A stretch of DNA of 5,129 nt from an uncultured bacterium (lineage in GTDB: Bacteria > Cyanobacteriota > Vampirovibrionia > Gastranaerophilales > Gastranaerophilaceae), in NCBI GenBank assembly GCA_900554385.1, contig USHE01000123.1, positions 1 to 5,129 of the forward strand, given 5' to 3'. Under the pieces are notes generated by a model, which worked only from the letters and a program-made list of their open reading frames with translations, searched no databases and had not been told where the DNA came from. Both the position numbers and the translations under genes were made by a program. Positions 1-3,940 of the stretch are shown in pieces (the stretch's first letter is position 1; each line of letters starts with the position of its first letter).

Positions 1-292
1 TTGTAAACACGCCCGAAATCTGTGCATAAATATCCTCTTTGTTTACGACGATACTGTTTAAAATCTGCTCTCTCTGATTTTCAAGTTCCTGTTCTGTGTT
101 GTCCTCCGCAAGCTGATTGCTTTGTCTTAGGCTGTTAATATCCTTCTTGTATTTTGCAATAGAAAGAATATCGTTATCCTGCGCCGCGTCAATTATATCA
201 TTTTCACGCTCGTATATGTTATTCTCCAAAGTGTTTGAAGCAAGCGTTGAAATTGATTCTTCACTTTTTTCTGTTTTTGTCTTTTTTTGCCG
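1..292 (-). pseudogene. Out-of-frame 3' part of the zinc-ribbon gene, open to the window edge
   Basis: On the minus strand the frame beginning just after a TAA at 293-295 stays open for 97 codons to the window edge. It has a coding-like, acidic, probably helical product: it includes SEESISTLASNTLENNIYE, then DIIDAAQDNDILSIAKYKKD, then LRQSNQLAEDNTEQELENQ. There is no ATG in it and no ribosome site before its only early TTG, so it is unlikely to be an independent gene. It reads best as the continuation of the zinc-ribbon ORF that stops at 337. Restoring one base in the six-base A run (T run at 265-270 on the plus strand) would join the preceding Lys/Gln-rich stretch to SEES. Between 337 and about 265 the original frame also meets two TAA codons. 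Whether this is real decay, an assembly error or recoding cannot be told from the window. No function is recognised for this C-terminal part. Confidence 0.5.
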
Positions 293-336
293 TTATTTTG
301 TAGGTTTTAACCACTTTGCTGAGGACGATTTTGGTT

Positions 337-630
337 TTATCCGCCGGGTCTGCTATAGCTTTGATTATCTCTGCGGTAATTATTTTGCTGCGGACGACCC
401 TCTCCTGCACTGTAACTACTATAGAATTTAGGTTGTTCATTATCAGAACTATAAGACGGAGTCTGACTATCTGAAGAATAAGCTTGTGGAGCTGCTTCTT
501 GAGCCGGAGCATCCGAAGATGGGTTAATCATCATTTTTTTATCAGGGTATAAGCAATCCGGACAAATAACTCTTTTGGGGTTCTTTGTTTCGAATTCACG
601 ACCGCATTTGACGCACTTGTTAACATACAT
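337..630 (-). CDS. Small zinc-ribbon protein with Tyr/Ser- and Gln/Asn/Gly-rich tail (probably truncated)
   Basis: This 97-codon ORF begins with a compact treble-clef or zinc-ribbon module: CVKC at residues 6-9 and CPDC at 23-26, spaced 13 residues apart, with basic residues between (KNPKR). The four Cys very probably bind one zinc. From about residue 36 the protein is low-complexity: three YSS(D/Y) units start at residues 51, 60 and 70, followed by an Arg/Gln/Asn/Gly-rich stretch ending SYSRPGG. A ribosome site AAGAGG (641-646) lies 10 bases before the ATG. The same frame past the stop continues in the same style (NQNRPQQSG, a second TAA, then a Lys/Gln-rich stretch), so the stop at 337 probably interrupts a longer protein whose next part is the open frame at 1-292. 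The tail style suggests nucleic-acid contact or a disordered linker, which is inference. It has its own promoter and follows dtd on the same strand. Confidence 0.7.
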   Translation of the reverse strand: MYVNKCVKCGREFETKNPKRVICPDCLYPDKKMMINPSSDAPAQEAAPQAYSSDSQTPSYSSDNEQPKFYSSYSAGEGRPQQNNYRRDNQSYSRPGG

Positions 631-741
631 AATTTGAAAGCCTCTTAATTAAAAATCATAAACATAAAAATATCAACTAGTTATAAAGTAATAATTACTC
701 CTCGTAATCCAAAAATTCAATACAATATACTTAATAATATT

Positions 742-769
742 ATTATAACATAAAAACTAAATTTGACAA
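742..769 (-). promoter_or_regulatory. Sigma70-type promoter for the zinc-ribbon gene
   Basis: Read on the minus strand there is TTGTCA (764-769), a 16-base spacer and a perfect TATAAT (742-747). Transcription would start near 735, giving an AT-rich leader of about 105 bases before the ATG at 630. In that leader I see only a short near-palindrome (GTAATAATTAC, about 687-697) and no riboswitch-like structure. The promoter sits directly after the dtd stop codon, so the zinc-ribbon gene is probably transcribed separately from dtd. Confidence 0.6.
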
Positions 770-779
770 GAGGGTAATA

Positions 780-1217
780 TTATTTTTCTATCATAAAGGT
801 AACAGGACCGTCGTTAATAAGCTCCACATCCATCATTGCGCGGAACTTGCCTGTTTTAACATCAAATCCGTCATCTTTCAACATACGAACAAAATCTTCG
901 TATAGCGAATTTGCTTTTTCCGGCTGAGCAGCTTTATCAAAACTCGGACGAGTACCTTTTTTACAATCACCGCACAAAGTAAACTGAGAAACCACAAGGA
1001 TTTCGCCGTTTACATCTTTTACAGAAAAGTTCATCCTATCATTTTCATCTTCAAAAATTCTCAAATTTGCGACTTTTTGAGCAAGTCTTAGCGCATTTTC
1101 AATTTCGTCTGATTTTTCTACACCTAGCAATACGAGAATACCCTTACCTATAGAGGAATACAATTCCCCATTAATTGTCACAGACGCCCTTTTAACTCTT
1201 TGAATCAGTGCTTTCAT
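780..1217 (-). CDS. dtd: D-aminoacyl-tRNA deacylase
   Basis: DTD hydrolyses the ester bond of D-aminoacyl-tRNAs (and mischarged Gly-tRNA(Ala) in the known family) in the cytoplasm, recycling tRNA and keeping D-amino acids out of proteins. The 145-residue product has the family's usual length and both signature motifs. The N-terminus is MKALIQRVKRASVT. SQFT at residues 77-80 is followed by a KKGTRPSF element at 86-93. NDGPVT at 135-140 contains the Gly-cisPro motif that gives chiral selectivity. All expected key residues appear intact. The start is supported by the family N-terminus, although only a weak purine-rich stretch (AAAGAAAGTAGAAA) precedes it. The ATG lies inside the 3' end of the AbrB-type gene with 26 bases shared, so translation is probably coupled and the two are co-transcribed. 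No terminator follows; the next promoter begins 10 bases after its stop. Confidence 0.96.
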   Translation of the reverse strand: MKALIQRVKRASVTINGELYSSIGKGILVLLGVEKSDEIENALRLAQKVANLRIFEDENDRMNFSVKDVNGEILVVSQFTLCGDCKKGTRPSFDKAAQPEKANSLYEDFVRMLKDDGFDVKTGKFRAMMDVELINDGPVTFMIEK

Positions 1218-1365
1218 TCGTTTCTACTTTCTTTACTTTCAATATATTATTTTCGATTTGCATTTCTATTTTATCATTTTCGGGGTCAATTTTCAAAAGT
1301 TCAACAATAACTTTAGGAATAAAAAGCGACCATCCATTACCTGTTCTAAATAATTTTCTCTCCAT
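1192..1365 (-). CDS. AbrB/SpoVT (MazE-like) DNA-binding protein
   Basis: This short gene encodes 57 residues starting MERKLFRTGNGWSLFIPKVI. The GNGWSLFIPK core followed by a hydrophobic helix (VIVELLKID) and a short strand (KIEMQIENNILKVKK) matches the swapped-hairpin AbrB fold, seen in antitoxins such as MazE and in transition-state regulators. Such proteins dimerise and bind AT-rich or palindromic operators, often their own promoter. A ribosome site TAAGAGG (1371-1377) lies 5 bases before the ATG. Its stop at 1192-1194 lies inside dtd, a 26-base overlap. No toxin ORF is adjacent; the partner position is taken by dtd, so a free-standing regulator is more likely than a toxin-antitoxin pair. 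The intergenic palindrome upstream is a natural candidate operator, which is inference. Confidence 0.85.
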   Translation of the reverse strand: MERKLFRTGNGWSLFIPKVIVELLKIDPENDKIEMQIENNILKVKKVETNESTDSKS

Positions 1366-1392
1366 AAAAACCTCTTACACGTTTAAACAATG

Positions 1393-1401
1393 TCTATAAC
1401 A
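1393..1401 (-). promoter_or_regulatory. Candidate extended -10 promoter for the AbrB-dtd unit
   Basis: On the minus strand TGTTATAGA reads as an extended -10 element (TGnTATAnn) with no good -35 box. It would start transcription near 1386, about 20 bases before the AbrB-type ATG and just ahead of its ribosome site. A second copy, TGTTATAGT (1433-1441), lies 40 bases further upstream and could be a tandem promoter. Both fall in the repeated 11-mer described separately, so an operator role is an equally valid reading. Confidence 0.35.
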
Positions 1402-1447
1402 TGTACTTTACAAAAGAGATAGAACAGTTTATACTATAACATGTTAT
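1394..1447. repeat. Direct 11-bp repeat and 12-bp palindrome in the divergent promoter region
   Basis: CTATAACATGT occurs at 1394-1404 and again at 1434-1444, exactly 40 bases apart (close to four helical turns). The second copy extends into a perfect 12-base palindrome, ATAACATGTTAT, at 1436-1447. The palindrome covers the predicted start point of the pilin promoter (about 1442), while the first copy overlaps the candidate -10 for the AbrB-dtd unit. This is the arrangement expected of operator sites for a dimeric regulator acting on both divergent units. No binding evidence exists in the sequence itself, and AT-rich DNA yields such patterns by chance at some rate. Confidence 0.45.
1407..1435 (+). 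promoter_or_regulatory. Sigma70-type promoter for the pilin-like gene
   Basis: TTTACA (1407-1412), a 17-base spacer and TATACT (1430-1435) form a good consensus promoter. The predicted start near 1442 leaves a leader of about 32 bases. It also excludes the in-frame ATG at 1441 as the translation start. Confidence 0.6.
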
Positions 1448-1464
1448 TAACAAGTTATAAACAT

Positions 1465-1470
1465 GGAGGG
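1465..1470 (+). promoter_or_regulatory. Ribosome binding site that fixes the pilin start
   Basis: GGAGGG lies 3 to 4 bases before the ATG at 1474 and is the strongest Shine-Dalgarno sequence in the window. It selects the start giving MHKKAFTLAEV. The longer in-frame reading from 1441 would place 11 residues ahead of a prepilin leader that is normally very short. Confidence 0.75.
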
Positions 1471-1473
1471 AAT

Positions 1474-2145
1474 ATGCACAAGAAAGCCTTTACGTTAGCG
1501 GAAGTTTTAATAACTCTCGGGATTATAGGAATTGTTGCCGCAATGACTCTGCCCACGGTAGTTAACAAATATCAGGAGCGAGTAACTGTAACAAAAGTTA
1601 AAAAATTTTATTCACTAATAAATCAAGTACTGCTATTTGCAATTAAAGATAACGGTTATGTTGATGAGTGGGATTATATTGAATACAATGAAGACGGAGA
1701 AACAATCAGTGATAAATTTGTAGAATACCTAAAACCATATTTAAAAATAACAAAAGACTGCGGTGCAAAAGCAGGCTGCATTGCTTCAGGTATCTATAAA
1801 GAAGGTGATGGCGCAAATTGGCATGATTACGATAGCTCTAAGAAGCATTTTAAAATGATACTGGCTGATGGCAGCTATATGTGGTTAAGAAGACAAGACA
1901 ATATAACAACAGCCGTATGTGATGATGAAGATGGTGGCTATAAAAATGTCTGCGGAGGAATTTGGATTGATATAAACGGCAAAAAACCGCCTAATATGTT
2001 TGGACAGGATACATTCTTTTTCATAGTACAAAAAAACAGAGTTATGCCGGCAAAACATAATGACTGCTATGTTGGTAAAAAAGGTTGGGGTTGTGCAAAC
2101 CATATTATCCAAAACGGGGATATGAAATATCCGACTTTTGAATAG
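1474..2145 (+). CDS. Type IV pilin-like / pseudopilin protein with class III leader
   Basis: The 223-residue product begins MHKKAFTLAEVLITLGIIGI. This is a short basic leader, a prepilin-peptidase site between A5 and F6 (Ala at -1 rather than the usual Gly), Glu at mature position 5, and a hydrophobic helix to about residue 30. That helix would hold the preprotein in the inner membrane and pack into a pilus or pseudopilus core after cleavage and N-methylation. The rest is a soluble globular head with six Cys (96, 102, 149, 160, 198, 207), enough for three disulfides. Its late element has the form GIWIDINGKKPPNMFGQDTF, then FIV, a pattern I associate with pseudopilins of gut Melainabacteria and Elusimicrobia (from memory, unchecked). 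No assembly ATPase, platform protein or peptidase gene is nearby, so it is an orphan subunit and its exact role (pilus, type II secretion or competence) is unknown. It ends in TAG, 6 bases from the convergent rlmN stop. Confidence 0.88.
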   Translation: MHKKAFTLAEVLITLGIIGIVAAMTLPTVVNKYQERVTVTKVKKFYSLINQVLLFAIKDNGYVDEWDYIEYNEDGETISDKFVEYLKPYLKITKDCGAKAGCIASGIYKEGDGANWHDYDSSKKHFKMILADGSYMWLRRQDNITTAVCDDEDGGYKNVCGGIWIDINGKKPPNMFGQDTFFFIVQKNRVMPAKHNDCYVGKKGWGCANHIIQNGDMKYPTFE

Positions 2146-2151
2146 AATATT

Positions 2152-3042
2152 TTACTTTGCCTTACCGCTCAACTGTCCGCATGCGGCGTCGATATCCGCC
2201 CCCCGCTCAAGCCTTACCGTAACTTTCTTACCTGAATGCTCAAGCAAATATTTAAACTTCATAATAGAATTATTTGATGGTCTTTGATAATCATTTTTAG
2301 CCGTAGGATTGTAAGGTATAAGGTTGATATTACATTTGATATCGTGAAGATAATTTGCAAGTTCTTTTGCACTTTCTATTGTATCGTTTAAATCTTTTAT
2401 CAAAAGATACTCAATCGTAATTCTTCGACCTGTTTTTTCTACATAATTTTTCAGAGCCGTATGCAGAGTTGCCATATCATATTTATCCTCAATCTTCATA
2501 AGCTTTGAACGAATAGCATGGTTTGGAGCATGCAAGGAAATTGCAAGGGTTGACTGCATCGATAATTCTGCTAGTTTATTAATCTGCGGAATAATACCGC
2601 TTGTAGAAACCGTCAGACGACGCGCACCAATTTGGAAATTATCATTAAAAATTTCCATAGCTTTTAACACATTATCAAGATTCAAGAGAGGTTCACCCTG
2701 TCCCATAAACACAACATTTGTAACCTTTAGCCCGGTATCTCGCTGAATTGTCAAGACCTGTTCTATAATTTCTTTATAAGACAGATAGCGTATAAACCCA
2801 CGTTTTCCTGTAGCGCAGAATGAACAATTTACTGCACATCCGACCTGAGAACTTACGCACGCCGTCAAATTTGCACGGTTATCAAATCTCATAAGTACTG
2901 TTTCAACACATTCCCCGTCAGGAAACTCCAAAAGATACTTTATAGTTCCGTCCGAACTCACCTGCTTTACCTTGATTTTTATATCGGTAACTTTCGCAAT
3001 CTTTTTTAGTTCTTCCCTGAATTTTACTGATAAATCCGTCAT
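2152..3042 (-). CDS. rlmN: 23S rRNA/tRNA adenine-C2 methyltransferase RlmN (radical SAM), ORF lacking its N-terminal domain
   Basis: RlmN methylates C2 of A2503 in 23S rRNA and A37 in certain tRNAs by a radical-SAM ping-pong mechanism. The 296-residue ORF contains the substrate-strand region (VSSDGTIKYLLEF, 28-40). The 4Fe-4S motif CAVNCSFC follows, with Cys 69, 73 and 76. MGQGEPLLN at 113-121, SLHAPNH at 169-175 and the C-terminal GADIDAACGQL, whose Cys 288 is the expected methyl-carrying residue, are also present. Family members are usually 340-370 residues. Here the N-terminal accessory domain is encoded just upstream in the same frame but separated by a TAG at 3070-3072. The ATG at 3042 is an internal Met of the conserved DEMTDLS region and has no convincing ribosome site, so this ORF alone is probably poorly expressed or inactive. 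The catalytic part shows no other damage. Cfr is a less likely alternative. Confidence 0.9.
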   Translation of the reverse strand: MTDLSVKFREELKKIAKVTDIKIKVKQVSSDGTIKYLLEFPDGECVETVLMRFDNRANLTACVSSQVGCAVNCSFCATGKRGFIRYLSYKEIIEQVLTIQRDTGLKVTNVVFMGQGEPLLNLDNVLKAMEIFNDNFQIGARRLTVSTSGIIPQINKLAELSMQSTLAISLHAPNHAIRSKLMKIEDKYDMATLHTALKNYVEKTGRRITIEYLLIKDLNDTIESAKELANYLHDIKCNINLIPYNPTAKNDYQRPSNNSIMKFKYLLEHSGKKVTVRLERGADIDAACGQLSGKAK

Positions 3043-3171
3043 TTCATCAATTTCTTTGACAGATATCAGCTAAATCCAATTATGGATTTGCCTCGCCCTA
3101 AATTTAGATGCGTGCAGTTCGTCCGTAATTTTTTCTATTTCAGCTAACGTTAATCCTGATAGTATTTGCAT
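3043..3171 (-). pseudogene. rlmN: 5' part of rlmN, cut off by an in-frame TAG at codon 34
   Basis: From the ATG at 3171 the frame reads MQILSGLTLAEIEKITDELH, then ASKFRARQIHNWI, then TAG (3070-3072), then LISVKEIDE, and runs directly into MTDLS at 3042 without a frame change. The FRARQIHNWI element is the typical end of the RlmN N-terminal domain, so this is the true start of the gene. Without the stop the protein would be 339 residues, the normal family size. In the family the residue after W-I is commonly Tyr, and TAG is one base from either Tyr codon. The start overlaps the upstream YkgJ-type gene by 22 bases (3150-3171), as in an intact operon. This could be a recent nonsense mutation, a sequence error, or a readthrough site. 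Confidence 0.8.
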
Positions 3172-3833
3172 ATATTTTCCTTATAATACTGAACTATTTC
3201 TATCATAGAGTGTAACATAAGAGTAACAGGCTCTACTTCATCTTTCCATTTTTTGTACCCGCAGGACACAGGCAGAATACTAAGCGGATTATCCGGAAAG
3301 TCCCTGCAAATCTGCGGCCTGTTTTCGTAATCAGAACATTTATTATCTTTTGTTAATTTAGGACAATGGTAAAAATAAACTTCATCCTCTTTATTTTCCT
3401 CAAGCATTTGGATGTATTCGGGATAAATCTTACGAGCATCTTCTTTCGACTCATAAGGAATAAAAATACTGGTAAATTGTTTCGCAAAATTATCGCCGTT
3501 TTCAGCTCTGCGTTTCAATTCTTCAGGAGAAAATTCACTGCAAGCCAGATTACAGCATGTCGCACAGCCGACACAATTAAATGTGTTACGGTACGCCAAA
3601 AGCTCACGAAACTTTCTATAAACTTCCTTTGACACATCATTTTCAAGCATATCAAGGACTTCTGACTGCCACCGCTTACCATCGGAGCCATCAGGGAAAT
3701 TCTGACAAATATCCCCTTCAACCCCTTGAGGTCTTTTGTCCTCTATCTTTTTCTGAATTTCTTCCGCACATTTCATAAAAATCTCACGGTATTCAGTTCG
3801 CAAATTTTCCACTGTTGAATAAAGTTTACCCAT
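3150..3833 (-). CDS. YkgJ-type Cys-cluster (zinc/iron-chelating) protein
   Basis: The 227-residue product has the signature of the YkgJ family (CxxCxxCC, UPF0153-like). CVGCATCC at residues 87-94 with a further Cys at 98 is followed by HCPKL at 156-160, Cys 166 in DNKCSDYENRP and QICRDFP at 175-180, plus Cys 191. These Cys probably bind zinc or an iron-sulfur cluster; the family's biochemical role is not established. Residues 1-80 are a charged, mainly helical extension. A predicted promoter places transcription start at the ATG, and no Shine-Dalgarno sequence precedes it. A second in-frame ATG (Met20) follows a weak GTGAG and is an alternative start that would keep the whole Cys domain. Its last 22 bases overlap the start of full-length rlmN, so the two are probably co-transcribed and coupled. 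RlmN also needs an Fe-S cluster, so a metal-related link is possible but is inference only. Confidence 0.85.
   Translation of the reverse strand: MGKLYSTVENLRTEYREIFMKCAEEIQKKIEDKRPQGVEGDICQNFPDGSDGKRWQSEVLDMLENDVSKEVYRKFRELLAYRNTFNCVGCATCCNLACSEFSPEELKRRAENGDNFAKQFTSIFIPYESKEDARKIYPEYIQMLEENKEDEVYFYHCPKLTKDNKCSDYENRPQICRDFPDNPLSILPVSCGYKKWKDEVEPVTLMLHSMIEIVQYYKENICKYYQD
3178..3182 (-). promoter_or_regulatory. Ribosome binding site of full-length rlmN
   Basis: AAGGA on the minus strand lies 6 bases before the ATG at 3171, inside the end of the YkgJ-type gene. It supports 3171 rather than 3042 as the original rlmN start. Confidence 0.6.
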
Positions 3834-3839
3834 ATTTTT

Positions 3840-3868
3840 ATAATATCATGGACATTAAGAACTGTAAA
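3840..3868 (-). promoter_or_regulatory. Promoter of the YkgJ-type-rlmN unit, predicting a leaderless mRNA
   Basis: On the minus strand TTTACA (3863-3868), a 17-base spacer and TATTAT (3840-3845) each match the sigma70 consensus at five of six positions. Only 6 bases separate the -10 box from the ATG at 3833, so the expected +1 is the A of that ATG. If the real translation start is Met20, the leader would be about 57 bases. Confidence 0.5.
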
Positions 3869-3926
3869 AAATAATTTCATATAGCAAGAAAAAATCTTTT
3901 TATATTTTAAAATAAACTGAAAATTG

Positions 3927-3932
3927 AAAGGA
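3927..3932 (+). promoter_or_regulatory. Ribosome binding site of the 384-residue membrane protein gene
   Basis: AAAGGA lies 8 bases before the ATG at 3941 and supports that start. The upstream 100 bases shared with the divergent YkgJ-type gene are very AT-rich. TATATT (3901-3906) and TAAAAT (3908-3913) could be -10 boxes, but neither has a matching -35, so no plus-strand promoter is called. Confidence 0.55.
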
Positions 3933-3940
3933 TTTATATT

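Noticed and set aside
264..270. A AAA AAG slippery heptamer followed by TGA on the minus strand, as in programmed -1 frameshifting
   Set aside because: It is in phase only with the frame running from 512 to 261, which is not the zinc-ribbon frame. A -1 shift there leads into a frame that stops at 193-195, not into the long open frame at 1-292.
261..512. 83-codon minus-strand ORF overlapping the zinc-ribbon gene
   Set aside because: It is the alternative frame of the zinc-ribbon gene, lacks a ribosome site and has no family features. Only its last part could be a piece of the broken gene, and the Gln/Asn/Gly-rich frame explains that stretch better.
631..741. Riboswitch or leader peptide in the zinc-ribbon gene leader
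   Set aside because: Only a short AT-rich near-palindrome and a trivial six-codon ORF are visible; there is no structured element or attenuator.
958..990. CxxC-like pair (Cys 82 and 85) beside the SQFT motif of dtd as a redox switch
   Set aside because: A Cys at the second position is familiar in this segment of bacterial DTDs, and the other replaces a variable residue. There is too little to claim a function.
1208..1399. 63-codon plus-strand ORF
   Set aside because: It is the antisense of the AbrB-type gene, with a Phe/Ser/Ile-rich product typical of a shadow frame.
1441..1443. Upstream ATG as the pilin start
   Set aside because: It lies at the predicted transcription start, has no ribosome site, and would add 11 residues before a leader that is complete from the ATG at 1474.
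2143..2145. TAG read as an amino acid throughout the genome
   Set aside because: The pilin ends with TAG at the expected length. Reading through would add about 29 residues antisense to rlmN before a TGA, so TAG is used as a real stop here.
2177..2186. CCGCATGCGG palindrome as a terminator stem between pilin and rlmN
   Set aside because: It lies inside the rlmN codons for the conserved DAACGQ segment and has no adjacent T run.
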